Origin: Rhodococcus oxybenzonivorans
GTDB lineage: Bacteria > Actinomycetota > Actinomycetes > Mycobacteriales > Mycobacteriaceae
Assembly: GCF_003130705.1 (NCBI RefSeq)
Contig: NZ_CP021354.1
Span: forward strand, 4,092,001 to 4,156,000
Length of the DNA stretch: 64,000 bases
Reading direction: 5' to 3'
Below, in pieces: positions 43,796-53,200 of this stretch. Position 1 is the first letter of the stretch. Every line of letters starts with the position of its first letter. Made by a program: the position numbers and the translations under genes. The notes under the pieces were generated by a model. It was not told the DNA's origin. It worked only from the letters and a program-made list of their open reading frames with translations, and searched no databases.

Positions 43796-44332
43796 ATGGA
43801 GTGGGACCTTCCGAGGCTCTTGAATCGCCCGCCGCTGATGAGCGAAAAATCGCTGTCGCCCGACCATGCGGCAAGCCGCATCAGCGCGTATATCTACGGC
43901 AACATTCTCGTGCTCGCCGCGCTCATTCCCGTCACCAAATCCCAGGAAACCCTGGGCATTGCCATCGTGGTGGGCGCCGCTCTGTCCACGTTCCTCGCCC
44001 ACGCTTTTGCCGAGTCCGTGGGCCAGACGCTCCGGCTCGGCAGATCGCTGTCCAGAACCGAAAGAGTTCGGGAACTGCGGGACGGTCTCCCCATCCTGAC
44101 CTCCGCGGTGGTGCCCACCGTGATCCTCGGCACAGCCTATGTGGGTTGGCTCGAGCCGCGAACGGCGCAACTGACCGCGGAGATCGTGATGATCGTCCGC
44201 ATCGGCTCGATCAGCTACGTGATCAGCCGGCTGCGGCGCGAAAAGGTCACCCACATGACGCACTGGGCGGCGATCGGCCTAGCGTTCGTTGCCGCAGTGA
44301 TCGTGGTGGTCAAGGTACTTCTGACACACTGA
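43796..44332 (+). CDS. Four-segment membrane protein of unknown function
   Basis: A 178-residue protein with four hydrophobic segments: YIYGNILVLAALIPV, LGIAIVVGAALSTFLAHAF, ILTSAVVPTVILGTAYVGW and WAAIGLAFVAAVIVVVKVLL. A basic stretch TLRLGRSLSRTERVRELR lies between the second and third. No known domain was recognised. The start is uncertain: ATG 43796 directly follows a GGAGG with no spacing, so ATG 43838 may be used instead. It converges on glpD with a 23-bp overlap. Confidence 0.65.
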   Translation: MEWDLPRLLNRPPLMSEKSLSPDHAASRISAYIYGNILVLAALIPVTKSQETLGIAIVVGAALSTFLAHAFAESVGQTLRLGRSLSRTERVRELRDGLPILTSAVVPTVILGTAYVGWLEPRTAQLTAEIVMIVRIGSISYVISRLRREKVTHMTHWAAIGLAFVAAVIVVVKVLLTH

Positions 44333-46052
44333 CGGGCGGTTCGAGCAATTCGACGCGAGATTCGGGTGCCGCCGCCCGCAACGCGTCCGCGGAGAGGTCG
44401 TCCGGCTGCGCTTGGGACTGCACCTCCGCCTCCACACGCGCACGGTAGGTCTTCAGTTCGCGGTCGATCATGTCGGAGTCCCAGCCGAGGACGGGGGCCA
44501 CCAGCTGTGCGACCTGCTCGGCGCAGTTCACACCACGATGCGAGTATTCGATCCCGATACGCGTCCTTCTGGTCAGAATGTCGTCGAGGTGCAGCGCACC
44601 CTCTGCCGCAGCGGCATAGACGGCCTCGACCTGAAGGTAGGCCGGTGCGTCGGTAATGGGCTGCAGCAGTTCGGGTTTACCCTCCGCCAGATCGAGCACT
44701 TCACCGATGAGCGAACCGTACCGGTCGAGGAGATGCTTGACGCGGTAGGGGTGAAGTCCGTACAGCTGACCCAGGTGCACGGTCTGGTTCACCAGCGCGT
44801 AGTAGCCGTCCGCACCAGCCAGCGGCACCTTCTCGGTTATCGAGGGCGCGACCCTGGCCGGAATGTCATCGGCAGCAAGATCCACCGCGTCCTCGGCCAT
44901 CACCCGGTACGTGGTGTATTTGCCGCCCGCGATCGCGACCAATCCGGGCGCCACGCGCGCGACGGCATGCTCGCGCGACAGCTTGGAGGTCTCGTCGCTT
45001 TCCCCTGCGAGGAGGGGGCGCAGACCTGCGTAGACACCGTCGATGTCCTCGTGCGTGAGGGCCGTCACCAGGACCTTGTTGACGTGGCCCAGAATGTAAT
45101 CGATATCGGCTTTGGTAGCTGCCGGATGGGCGAGGTCGAGATTCCAGTCCGTGTCGGTGGTTCCGATGATCCAGTGGCTACCCCACGGGATCACGAACAG
45201 CACCGACTTCTCGGTCCGCAGGATGATGGCGGCATCGCTCACGATGCGATCCCGCGGTACCACGATGTGCACACCCTTGGAGGCGCGGACACGGAATCGG
45301 CCGCGCTGCCGGGAAAGCGCCTGTATCTCGTCCGTCCAGACACCGGTCGCGTTGATGACGACGTGCGCCTGCACCTCTGCGGTTCGCCCGTCTTCACAGT
45401 CACGGATCCGAACGCCGGACACGCGATCCGCTTCCCGCAGGAAACCCACGACCTGAGTGGACGTGCGCACCACCGCGCCGTAGTGGGCAGCGGTTCGGGC
45501 GACGGTCATGGTGTGGCGCGCGTCGTCCACGACGGTGTCGTAATACTGGATGCCGCCGGTCAGCGAGTTCCGTTTGAGTCCCGGTGCCATCCGCAAGGCA
45601 CCTGCCCGGGTGAGGTGTTTCTGCGCGGGCACCGATTTGGCTCCGCCCATCCGGTCGTAGAGGAAGATCCCCGCCGCCATGTAGGGGCGTTCCCATACCC
45701 GATGGGTGATGGGAAACAGGAACTTGAGCGGCTTCACGAGATGGGGCGCCAGCGTCGTCAGCGACAATTCACGTTCCCGCAGGGCCTCCCGCACCAGCCC
45801 GAACTCGAGCTGTTCGAGATAGCGCAACCCGCCGTGGAACATCTTCGACGAGCGGCTCGACGTTCCGGACGCATAGTCCCGCGCCTCGACCAGGGCGACC
45901 TTGAGTCCGCGGGTGGCTGCGTCGAGGGCCGCACCGGCACCGACGACACCGCCGCCGATCACGACGACGTCGAACTGTTCGGTCTGCAGCTTCTCCCACG
46001 CAGCGTCGCGCTGCGTGGGACCGAGGAACTGCACACCTGGCGAACTACTCAA
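44310..46052 (-). CDS. glpD: Glycerol-3-phosphate dehydrogenase (flavoprotein) GlpD
   Basis: A 580-residue FAD enzyme matching Rv3302c (GlpD2). It oxidises sn-glycerol 3-phosphate to dihydroxyacetone phosphate at the membrane and passes electrons to quinone. The FAD motif VVVIGGGVVGAGAALDAATRG is followed by ASGTSSRSSKMFHGGLRYLEQ, a GlpD hallmark, and GTTDTDWNLD later; the C-terminal DAO_C domain is complete. It starts at a TTG (46052) with AGGAG six bases upstream, an unusual but well-supported start. It is divergent from glpK by 50 bp, pairing glycerol phosphorylation with oxidation. Confidence 0.95.
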   Translation of the reverse strand: MSSSPGVQFLGPTQRDAAWEKLQTEQFDVVVIGGGVVGAGAALDAATRGLKVALVEARDYASGTSSRSSKMFHGGLRYLEQLEFGLVREALRERELSLTTLAPHLVKPLKFLFPITHRVWERPYMAAGIFLYDRMGGAKSVPAQKHLTRAGALRMAPGLKRNSLTGGIQYYDTVVDDARHTMTVARTAAHYGAVVRTSTQVVGFLREADRVSGVRIRDCEDGRTAEVQAHVVINATGVWTDEIQALSRQRGRFRVRASKGVHIVVPRDRIVSDAAIILRTEKSVLFVIPWGSHWIIGTTDTDWNLDLAHPAATKADIDYILGHVNKVLVTALTHEDIDGVYAGLRPLLAGESDETSKLSREHAVARVAPGLVAIAGGKYTTYRVMAEDAVDLAADDIPARVAPSITEKVPLAGADGYYALVNQTVHLGQLYGLHPYRVKHLLDRYGSLIGEVLDLAEGKPELLQPITDAPAYLQVEAVYAAAAEGALHLDDILTRRTRIGIEYSHRGVNCAEQVAQLVAPVLGWDSDMIDRELKTYRARVEAEVQSQAQPDDLSADALRAAAPESRVELLEPPVSVSEVP

Positions 46053-46102
46053 CTCGGGCTCCTGTGAGATGACGACGGATTCATGCCCAGGCTAGTAGCT
46101 TC

Positions 46103-47596
46103 ATGCGTGTGATTCAGTACATCGCTGCGATAGACCAGGGCACCACCTCGAGCCGCTGCATGATCTTCGATCACGACGGAGCGGTGGTCAGCGTCGCTCA
46201 GAAGGAACACCAGCAGATCCTTCCCCGTGCCGGTTGGGTGGAGCACGACCCGAAAGAGCTGTGGATCAATACGCGCGAAGTGGTGGCATCCGCCCTTGCG
46301 AAGGCGGATCTCACCAAACGCGACATCGCCGCCATCGGTATCACCAATCAGCGCGAGACTGCGGTGGTGTGGGACCGGAATACCGGAGAACCGGTGTACA
46401 ACGCCATCGTCTGGCAGGACACCCGGACCGACGAGCTGTGCACCCGGCTCGGCGGCGACGAGGGGCCCGGGCTTTATCAGAAGCGTACGGGCCTGCCGCT
46501 GTCGACGTATTTCGCAGGACCCAAGGTGCGATGGATCCTCGACAACGTCGACGGCGCCCGTACACGAGCAGATGCCGGCGAACTGTGTTTCGGCACCATC
46601 GACAGCTGGATTCTGTGGCATATCACGGAAGGCACGCACGTGACAGATGTCACCAACGCCTCCCGTACGTTGCTGATGAATCTGGAGACACTCGACTGGG
46701 ATCCGGACATCTGCGCCGACTTCGAGATCCCACTGTCGATGCTTCCCGAAATACGCAGCTCCTCCGAGATCTACGGCGTGGGCCGTCCCCACGGCACCCT
46801 TCCCGGAGTACCGGTCGCAGGGATCCTCGGTGATCAGCAGGCCGCGACATTCGGGCAGGCCTGCCTGTCCGAGGGAGAAGCGAAGAACACGTACGGGACG
46901 GGGAACTTCTTGCTCCTCAATACGGGGACCACCCCCGTGCACAGTAAGCACGGCCTTTTGACCACGCTGTGCTACAAGATCGGGAACGCTCCTGCCGTGT
47001 ACGCGCTCGAGGGGTCGGTGGCGGTCACCGGTTCACTGGTCCAATGGCTGCGGGACAACCTGGGGATCATCTCGTCGGCCGAAGACATCGAGCCGCTGGC
47101 GAATTCGGTCGACGACAACGGAGGTGCCTATGTCGTCCCGGCGTTCTCCGGGTTGTTCGCACCTCGGTGGCGACCGGACGCGCGCGGTGTGATCGCAGGC
47201 CTCACCCGTTTCGTGAACAAGGGTCACCTCGCCAGGGCGGCTCTCGAAGCCACCGCCTATCAGACCCGGGAAGTGATCGAGGCCATGCGTGCCGACTCCG
47301 GAGTCGAGCTCGCCTCACTCAAGGTGGACGGCGGCATGGTCGTCAACGAAACACTGATGCAGTTCCAGGCCGACATCCTCGGAGTTCCGGTCATCCGCCC
47401 CGTCGTCAGCGAGACCACCGCGCTGGGCGCCGCCTACGCCGCGGGACTGGCCGTCGGCTTCTGGTCCGGTGAACAGGATATTCGCGACAACTGGGCAATG
47501 GACAAGCGGTGGGAACCCGGGATGGACGAAGCGGAGTCCACCAGGCTGTTCGCCGAGTGGAACAAGGCCGTCGAGCGCACCTACGACTGGGCGTGA
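46103..47596 (+). CDS. glpK: Glycerol kinase GlpK
   Basis: A 497-residue FGGY-family kinase that phosphorylates glycerol to sn-glycerol 3-phosphate. [16 protein letters not shown] is the N-terminal ATP motif, [11 protein letters not shown] and [14 protein letters not shown] bind glycerol, and [20 protein letters not shown] and the [15 protein letters not shown] block are C-terminal signatures. It is divergent from glpD. No glycerol facilitator and no GlpR-type regulator is in the window. Its end overlaps the convergent aminotransferase gene by 16 bp. Confidence 0.95.
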   Translation: MRVIQYIAAIDQGTTSSRCMIFDHDGAVVSVAQKEHQQILPRAGWVEHDPKELWINTREVVASALAKADLTKRDIAAIGITNQRETAVVWDRNTGEPVYNAIVWQDTRTDELCTRLGGDEGPGLYQKRTGLPLSTYFAGPKVRWILDNVDGARTRADAGELCFGTIDSWILWHITEGTHVTDVTNASRTLLMNLETLDWDPDICADFEIPLSMLPEIRSSSEIYGVGRPHGTLPGVPVAGILGDQQAATFGQACLSEGEAKNTYGTGNFLLLNTGTTPVHSKHGLLTTLCYKIGNAPAVYALEGSVAVTGSLVQWLRDNLGIISSAEDIEPLANSVDDNGGAYVVPAFSGLFAPRWRPDARGVIAGLTRFVNKGHLARAALEATAYQTREVIEAMRADSGVELASLKVDGGMVVNETLMQFQADILGVPVIRPVVSETTALGAAYAAGLAVGFWSGEQDIRDNWAMDKRWEPGMDEAESTRLFAEWNKAVERTYDWA

Positions 47597-48765
47597 GCCA
47601 GGTAGGCGCTGCCAAGTCTCTCGCAGGCGCCTGCCAGAACGTCCTCCGGGCAGGTGGCGAAGCACAGTCGTAGTGCGGCGCCGAGGTCTGCACCGACACC
47701 GAACGCCGACCCGGGTACGAACGCCACACCGTGCTCGACCGCCGTCGGCAGCAGATCCGCGGTGTCGATGGTGTCGTCGGTGAACTCGACCCAGCAGAAC
47801 ATCCCGCCCTTCACGTCGGACAGCGTCGCAGCATTACCGAACGTGGTCGTCGTCGCGGCGGTCAAGGCTCGGGACCGGGCACCGTAACGGGTACGGAGCG
47901 TGTCGAGGTGAAGTGCCAGCCACGCCTCGTCCGACAACATCGCCGCCGTGATCTGGTGAGTGAGCGAGGAGCCGCACAGGTCCGCGCCCTGTTTGAGAAG
48001 TTCCACCGCCTCGCACACAGCGCGATCACCGTGCAACCAGCCGACCCGCAACGCCGGAGCCAGAATCTTCGAGGCACTGGACAGGCGGATCACCCGGTCC
48101 GAGAATGTAGCGACCGGAGGGGGCGGCGGAGCGTCGAAAAACAACTCGCCGTACGGGTCGTCCTCGATGACCCAGAAACCGTACCGGTCGGCCAGCGCCG
48201 CCAAACGCTCCCGCCGATCGGCGGCGAGAACGACACCACGGGGATTGTGGAAGTTACTCACCGTGTGGACGACAGTCGGGCGCACGCCCGCTTCGAGAAG
48301 TTCCTGCAGCGCGGTCGTGTCCATGCCGTCGCGATCGAGCGGCACCGCACGGATGTCCGCCTGAGCCGCCCGAAATACCTGCAGCGCACCGGTATACGCG
48401 GGCTCTTCGACAACCACGATATCGGCCGGGTCGAGTAGAACCTGAGCGAGGAGGCTCAACGCCTGCTGCGATCCGTGGGTGACGACCACCTGGCCCGGGT
48501 CCAACGCCCGTCCGATCCGGGCGCCCTCACGGGCAGCGAGCACGTCACGCAATCGGCGCAGGCCCGTGGTTTCGCCGTACTGGACCGAGGCGGGATCGGC
48601 GAGCGCGCACTCCGCTTCCTTCCGAATTCGTTCTCGCGGAATGAATTCGGGATCGGGGAGACCGCCGGCCAGGCTGACGACGTCCGGCCGGGCGGTAAGG
48701 GTGAGGAGGTCACGGATGGCGGAACTGCGCAGGCCGTCCATCCGGCGGGAAAATGTGTGCGGCAT
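47581..48765 (-). CDS. PLP-dependent aminotransferase (2-aminoadipate/aromatic type)
   Basis: A 394-residue fold-type I aminotransferase without the N-terminal DNA-binding domain of MocR proteins. [48 protein letters not shown] and the PLP lysine in [15 protein letters not shown] are those of the LysN/KAT II group, which includes 2-aminoadipate transaminase. ATG 48765 follows GGGAG by five bases; the open frame continues upstream but lacks this match. It stands downstream of lpdA with a 167-bp gap. It could supply the aminoadipate step missing from the lysine locus 15 kb away, which is inference. Confidence 0.82.
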   Translation of the reverse strand: MPHTFSRRMDGLRSSAIRDLLTLTARPDVVSLAGGLPDPEFIPRERIRKEAECALADPASVQYGETTGLRRLRDVLAAREGARIGRALDPGQVVVTHGSQQALSLLAQVLLDPADIVVVEEPAYTGALQVFRAAQADIRAVPLDRDGMDTTALQELLEAGVRPTVVHTVSNFHNPRGVVLAADRRERLAALADRYGFWVIEDDPYGELFFDAPPPPPVATFSDRVIRLSSASKILAPALRVGWLHGDRAVCEAVELLKQGADLCGSSLTHQITAAMLSDEAWLALHLDTLRTRYGARSRALTAATTTTFGNAATLSDVKGGMFCWVEFTDDTIDTADLLPTAVEHGVAFVPGSAFGVGADLGAALRLCFATCPEDVLAGACERLGSAYLAHAQS

Positions 48766-48907
48766 ATCGACTCCCAGGGGCACGTCGAGACAGAGGTCAG
48801 GAGAAGAACACCCTGTCCGTCCTGGGTCTGCGGGGCGGTAGAGCGCCGAGGCACGGCCGATGATTGTGGACCGTGCCACGACTATCCCACCACTGCTGTC
48901 AGTATGT

Positions 48908-48919
48908 GAAATGCATTTC
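48908..48919. promoter_or_regulatory. 12-bp perfect palindrome downstream of lpdA
   Basis: GAAATGCATTTC is self-complementary and unusually AT-rich for this region. It lies 13 bases past the lpdA stop and about 143 bp upstream of the aminotransferase start, in the gap between these two leftward genes. It could be an operator for the aminotransferase; it is too short to argue strongly. Confidence 0.3.
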
Positions 48920-48932
48920 CCAGATAGCGGGA

Positions 48933-50336
48933 TCAGTCCAGATCGTCGTGGCGCATCAGCTGGCGGGCGGCCTCGGTGATCGAGCCGGTCAGCGAGGGGT
49001 ACACCGAGAACGTCGCTGCCAAGTCGTTGACGGTCAGGTTGTTCTGGACAGCGATCGCGATGGGCAGGATCAGCTCCGACCCGTTGGGCGCCACCACGAC
49101 GCCACCGATCACCACACCGGTGGCAGGTCGGCAGAAGATCTTCACGAAGCCGCGCCGCAGGCCGGACATTTTTGCCCGCGGATTGGTGTTGAGCGGGAGC
49201 ATGACGGTGCGGGCCGGCACTTCGCCGTTGTCGATCGCGGCCTGACTGACGCCTACCGTGGCGATTTCGGGCCGGGTGAACACCGCCGAGGCCACCGTCT
49301 TCAGCTTGATGGGACTCACGCCCTCGCCCAGAGCGTGGTACATCGCGATGCGACCCTGCATGGCGGCAACCGAGGCCAACGGCAGCAGCCCCGTGCAGTC
49401 ACCCGCGGCGTAGATGCCCGAGACCGGCGTCCGCGACACTCGGTCGACTCGCAGATATCCGCCCTTGTCCAGTTCGATGCCGACCTTCTCGAGTCCGAGG
49501 TTCTCGGTGTTGGGAACCGAGCCGACCGTCATCAAGGCGTGACTGCCCTCCACGGTTCGTCCGTCGGCGAGCACGACGACCACACCGTCTTCGGTGCGCT
49601 TGACCGCGTCGGCCCGCGCGTGCTTGACGAGGGTGACACCACGTTCGGCCAGAACGTCCTCGAGTACGAGTGCGGCGTCGGCGTCCTCACCGGGGAGCAC
49701 CCGGTCTCGGCTCGACACCAGCGTTACCTTGACACCCATTTCGGTGTAGGCGGACACGAACTCCGCGCCGGTCACACCGGAACCTACGACGACGAGGTGG
49801 GTGGGCAATTCGTCGAGGTCGTAGAGGTCACGCCAGGTGAGGATCCGCTCACCGTCCGGCTCGGCCCCGGCGATCACCCGAGGACTGGCACCGGTGGCGA
49901 TGAGGACGACGTCGGCATCGAGCGTCTTCTGCTCGCCGTTCGCGAGGGTGGCGCAGACCTGATGTGATGCCATGCCGAGGCGCGGGTCGGTGAGCTCCGC
50001 AGTACCGGAGAGCAGCTCGACACCGACCGTCTGGAGCCTGGTTCGGATGTCGGCGGACTGAGCCTGAGCGAGACTCTTCACCCGGGCGTGGATCTGAGGC
50101 AGGGCAATGGTGGCCTGCGCCGGATCGAGAGCGATACCCAAATCGGTGGCACGGCGCATGTCCGTGCGTACACCCGTCGAGGCGATGAATGTCTTGGAGG
50201 GCACACAGTCGTACAGAACGCACGCCCCGCCCACCCCGTCCGAATCGATCAAGGAGACGGCGGCGCCGTGCTGAGCGGCCACCAACGCTGCCTCGTATCC
50301 GGCAGGCCCGCCACCAATGATCACGATTCGGGTCAT
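48933..50336 (-). CDS. lpdA: LpdA flavoprotein: NAD(P)H quinone reductase / disulfide-reductase family
   Basis: A 467-residue member of the flavoprotein disulfide reductase family, orthologous to Rv3303c. IVIIGGGPAGYEAALVAA binds FAD, VVVGSGVTGAEFVSAY binds NAD(P)H, and GIYAAGDCTGLLPLASVAAMQGRIAMYH is the second FAD motif. A CxxxxC pair is present in GGACVLYDCVPSKT; from memory the M. tuberculosis protein has lost one of these cysteines and reduces quinones. The C-terminal catalytic His-Glu of lipoamide dehydrogenases is absent here (VYPSLTGS), so it is probably not a true lipoamide dehydrogenase. ATG 50336 has GGAGG four bases upstream. Confidence 0.88.
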   Translation of the reverse strand: MTRIVIIGGGPAGYEAALVAAQHGAAVSLIDSDGVGGACVLYDCVPSKTFIASTGVRTDMRRATDLGIALDPAQATIALPQIHARVKSLAQAQSADIRTRLQTVGVELLSGTAELTDPRLGMASHQVCATLANGEQKTLDADVVLIATGASPRVIAGAEPDGERILTWRDLYDLDELPTHLVVVGSGVTGAEFVSAYTEMGVKVTLVSSRDRVLPGEDADAALVLEDVLAERGVTLVKHARADAVKRTEDGVVVVLADGRTVEGSHALMTVGSVPNTENLGLEKVGIELDKGGYLRVDRVSRTPVSGIYAAGDCTGLLPLASVAAMQGRIAMYHALGEGVSPIKLKTVASAVFTRPEIATVGVSQAAIDNGEVPARTVMLPLNTNPRAKMSGLRRGFVKIFCRPATGVVIGGVVVAPNGSELILPIAIAVQNNLTVNDLAATFSVYPSLTGSITEAARQLMRHDDLD

Positions 50337-50493
50337 CTGTCCTCCAAATAGACGTGCCGACCAGGGTCTCCGGTCTGCAACTCGAGCATCACAGCGCGTC
50401 GTGTCGTGCACTGCCAGGGAACAGATTACTAGCCGCAGATCGGGGCCGTCGCCGCGTAGACCTCGGGCGGCGACTCGGCGCGGGATCGAGCGG

Positions 50494-51390
50494 TCAGGTC
50501 AATGGAGTGCCGCCGGTGACGCCGATGATCTCGCCGGTGATGTAGCTCGATTCCTGGGAAGCCAGGAAGACGTACGCGGGCGCCAGCTCCGCCGGCTGCC
50601 CCGGGCGGCCCAACGGCACGTCGCCTCCGAACGACTCGAACTTCTCGGTCGGCATGGTCGCCGGAATCAACGGCGTCCAAATCGGCCCCGGGGCAACGGC
50701 GTTGACCCGAATGCCCTTCTTCGCGACATCGGCGGCGAGCCCCTTGGTGAAATCGATGATGCCGGCCTTGGTGGTGGCGTAATCCAGCAACTCGGGGGAT
50801 GGGTTCGCGCCCTGGATCGAGGACGTGTTGATGATGGTCGATCCCGGCTCCATCACCGCGACCGCAGCCTTGCACAACCAGAACATCGCGTAGAGGTTGG
50901 TCTTCAGAACACGGTCGAACTGTTCCGTACTGATCTCGGCGATTCCGCCCATCTGCACCATCTGATAGGCAGCGTTGTTCACCAAAATGTCCAGCCCACC
51001 GAGTTCGGATACGGCAGTGTCGACGAGCGCTCGGCAGTGATCCTCCGACCTGATGTCACCGGGCACCGGCACCGCCTTGCGGCCGGCGTCTTCGATGAGC
51101 CGAACCGTGTCCCGGGCATCCGGTTCTTCCGCTTCGAGGTAGCTGATCAGCACATCGGCACCCTCGCGCGCGAACGCAATTGCGACCGCTCGCCCGATAC
51201 CCGAATCACCTCCGGTGATGAGAGCCTTCCGCCCTTCCAGCCGCCCGCTCCCCCGGTAGGTCTTCTCACCGTGGTCGGGTGCCGACACCATGTCCGAGGT
51301 GAGCCCCGGATGTTCGATCTCGCTCTGCCCTTCGCGGTCTGGCATCGGGTACGCGGTGGTGGGATCCTGTTTCGTGTACTGATCTGCCAT
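50494..51390 (-). CDS. Short-chain dehydrogenase, YghA/general-stress type
   Basis: A 298-residue SDR with a ~45-residue N-terminal extension (YPMPDREGQSEIEHPGLTSDM) typical of the YghA/GSP39 branch. TGGDSGIGRAVAIAFAREGADV binds NAD(P), VNNAAYQMV is the NNAG-type motif, the catalytic Ser is in NTSSIQG and Tyr-Lys in YATTKAG. Substrate unknown; relatives reduce aldehydes under stress. ATG 51390 is used rather than the codon three residues earlier because a GGTGAGA ribosome site precedes it. It is upstream of lpdA on the same strand (157-bp gap) and divergent from the next gene. Confidence 0.87.
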   Translation of the reverse strand: MADQYTKQDPTTAYPMPDREGQSEIEHPGLTSDMVSAPDHGEKTYRGSGRLEGRKALITGGDSGIGRAVAIAFAREGADVLISYLEAEEPDARDTVRLIEDAGRKAVPVPGDIRSEDHCRALVDTAVSELGGLDILVNNAAYQMVQMGGIAEISTEQFDRVLKTNLYAMFWLCKAAVAVMEPGSTIINTSSIQGANPSPELLDYATTKAGIIDFTKGLAADVAKKGIRVNAVAPGPIWTPLIPATMPTEKFESFGGDVPLGRPGQPAELAPAYVFLASQESSYITGEIIGVTGGTPLT

Positions 51391-51571
51391 TGTTCTCACC
51401 CTTTCGCTACGCCGACCCGGTCCCCTCCGATGTACCCAGTTTCGCGGATCGAAATCGAGTGAACGACAGGTGAGCTGCGCCTCGCGCGTCTCCCGCGCGG
51501 TCGTGCAACTCCTCGCGGTTCATGCCTACGCCTTTGCATCCCTGAGCAACCCGGTATGTAGTCTGACCTGC

Positions 51572-52033
51572 GTGAGTTACTACGCCGCCTATGGGTCCAA
51601 CATGCATCCGGAGCAGATGCTGCAGCGCTGCCCTCACTCGCCGATGGCGGGAACGGGCTGGTTGCACGGTTGGCGGCTCACGTTCAGCGGCGGTGACATC
51701 GGCTGGGAAGGCGCGCTCGCCACGGTGGTCGAAGACCCCGATTCCAAGGTCTTCGTGGTGCTGTACGACGTACCGGAGGAGGACGAGGTGAGCCTCGACC
51801 GCTGGGAGGGCTCCGAACTCGGAATTCACCGCAAGATCCGGGTACGGGTCGACACCGACGGAGAACCGGTGCTGGCCTGGCTGTATGTGCTCGATGCCTA
51901 CGAGGGTGGGCTGCCGTCTGCGCGGTACCTCGGTGTCATGGCCGATGCCGCCGAAATCGCCGGGGCACCCGCCGACTACGTGCGCGACCTGCGTACCCGC
52001 AACAGCCGCAACGTCGGCCCGGGCACCGAATAG
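51572..52033 (+). CDS. Gamma-glutamylcyclotransferase-like protein
   Basis: A 153-residue protein with the GGCT fold signature: YYAAYGSNMHPEQM near the start (the YGSN loop that binds gamma-glutamyl groups) and the acidic VPEEDEVSLDRWEG region with the likely catalytic Glu. The positional orthologue is Rv3304. GGCT enzymes release 5-oxoproline from gamma-glutamyl amines; the actinobacterial substrate is unknown. GTG 51572 gives the typical N-terminus, with the motif directly after the start. It converges on amiA1. Confidence 0.82.
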   Translation: MSYYAAYGSNMHPEQMLQRCPHSPMAGTGWLHGWRLTFSGGDIGWEGALATVVEDPDSKVFVVLYDVPEEDEVSLDRWEGSELGIHRKIRVRVDTDGEPVLAWLYVLDAYEGGLPSARYLGVMADAAEIAGAPADYVRDLRTRNSRNVGPGTE

Positions 52034-52048
52034 GGCGTCCCGGAGCAG

Positions 52049-53200
52049 TCAGCCCAGCACGAGGCTGGACAACACCCGCACGCCGACACCGAGCGCCCGC
52101 TCGTCCAGATCGAATGTGGGTTGATGGATGTCGAGCTGTTCACCGACGCCCGACCACACGCCCAGCCTGGCCATGGCACCCGGAACTTCCTCGAGATACC
52201 AGGAAAAGTCCTCGCCACCACCGGACTGCGGGGTGTCGGCGAGGGCGTCCGCACCCACGGTGCGGATAGCATTCTCGAACATTCGGGTCGACACCTCGTC
52301 GTTGACGACGGGCGGCACGCCCCTGCGGTAGTTGAGTTGGTATCGCACTCCCGTGGGCGCCAGCAGTCCGTGCACGATGTCGCGAACGAGCGGCTCGAGC
52401 ATTTCCCACGTCTCGTGGTCACCGGTCCGCACCGTGCCGGTCATCATGCCGGTCTGCGGAATGGCGTTGGGGGCCCGGCCCGCGCTGACCGCTCCCCACA
52501 CCATGACGGTGCCTGTACGTGGATCGATTCGCCGGCTCAGCATGCCCGGCAGGCCGGTGACCACAGTGCCGAGTGCGAAGACCAGATCGGTGGTGAGGTG
52601 CGGCCGCGATGTGTGACCACCGGGTGAGTCGAGCACAACCTCGATCGTGTCGGCAGCAGAGGTGATGGCGCCGAGTCGAATTCCGACGCGCCCGGCCGCG
52701 AGCCGGGGATCGCAGTGCAGCGCGAAGATGCGGGAGACGCCTTCGAGTCGCCCTGCCGCGACCACCTCCAGTGCGCCGCCGGGCATCACCTCTTCGGCGG
52801 GCTGGAATATCAGGCGGACACCGACCGGCAGTTCAGGAATCTCGCTGAGTGCCAGGCCTGTCCCGAGCAGGATCGTGGTGTGGGCGTCGTGGCCGCACGC
52901 GTGGGACACACCCGGCACTGTCGACGAGTACGTCGCCCCGGTGAGTTCCTGCAGCGGAAGCGCGTCCATGTCGGCGCGCAACGCGATCCGGGTTCCGGTG
53001 TCCGGGCCGAGATCACAGGTGAGTCCGGTACCTCCCGGGAGCAGTTCCGGTGAAAGACCCGCGGCAGCAAGCCGGGTCGCCACGAACTCCGTCGTGGCGT
53101 ACTCGTGCCGCGCCAACTCCGGGTTGGCATGGATGTGCCGACGCCAATGCGAGAGGTCATCGGTGTGAGCACTGATCCATTTGTCGACGGCCGCATTCAC
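52049..53200 (-). CDS. amiA1: M20-family amidohydrolase AmiA1
   Basis: A 383-residue N-acyl amino acid/peptide amidohydrolase matching Rv3305c. RADMDALPLQE, HACGHDAHTTILLG, FQPAEEVMPGGAL and the C-terminal SGGGEDFSWYLEEVPGAM give the metal-binding His, Asp and Glu of the M20D group. The true substrate is unknown. Its GTG overlaps the stop of amiB1 by 4 bp (GTGA), so the two related hydrolases are translated together and may form a mixed complex or act on related substrates. Confidence 0.9.
   Translation of the reverse strand: MNAAVDKWISAHTDDLSHWRRHIHANPELARHEYATTEFVATRLAAAGLSPELLPGGTGLTCDLGPDTGTRIALRADMDALPLQELTGATYSSTVPGVSHACGHDAHTTILLGTGLALSEIPELPVGVRLIFQPAEEVMPGGALEVVAAGRLEGVSRIFALHCDPRLAAGRVGIRLGAITSAADTIEVVLDSPGGHTSRPHLTTDLVFALGTVVTGLPGMLSRRIDPRTGTVMVWGAVSAGRAPNAIPQTGMMTGTVRTGDHETWEMLEPLVRDIVHGLLAPTGVRYQLNYRRGVPPVVNDEVSTRMFENAIRTVGADALADTPQSGGGEDFSWYLEEVPGAMARLGVWSGVGEQLDIHQPTFDLDERALGVGVRVLSSLVLG

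Noticed and set aside
44412..46067. 551-codon plus-strand frame opposite glpD
   Set aside because: GlpD is certain on the minus strand with all FAD motifs; the antisense frame shows no domain.
48933..50336. LpdA as the dihydrolipoamide dehydrogenase of 2-oxoacid complexes
   Set aside because: The C-terminal catalytic His-Glu is missing and no lipoyl or E1/E2 genes are nearby.
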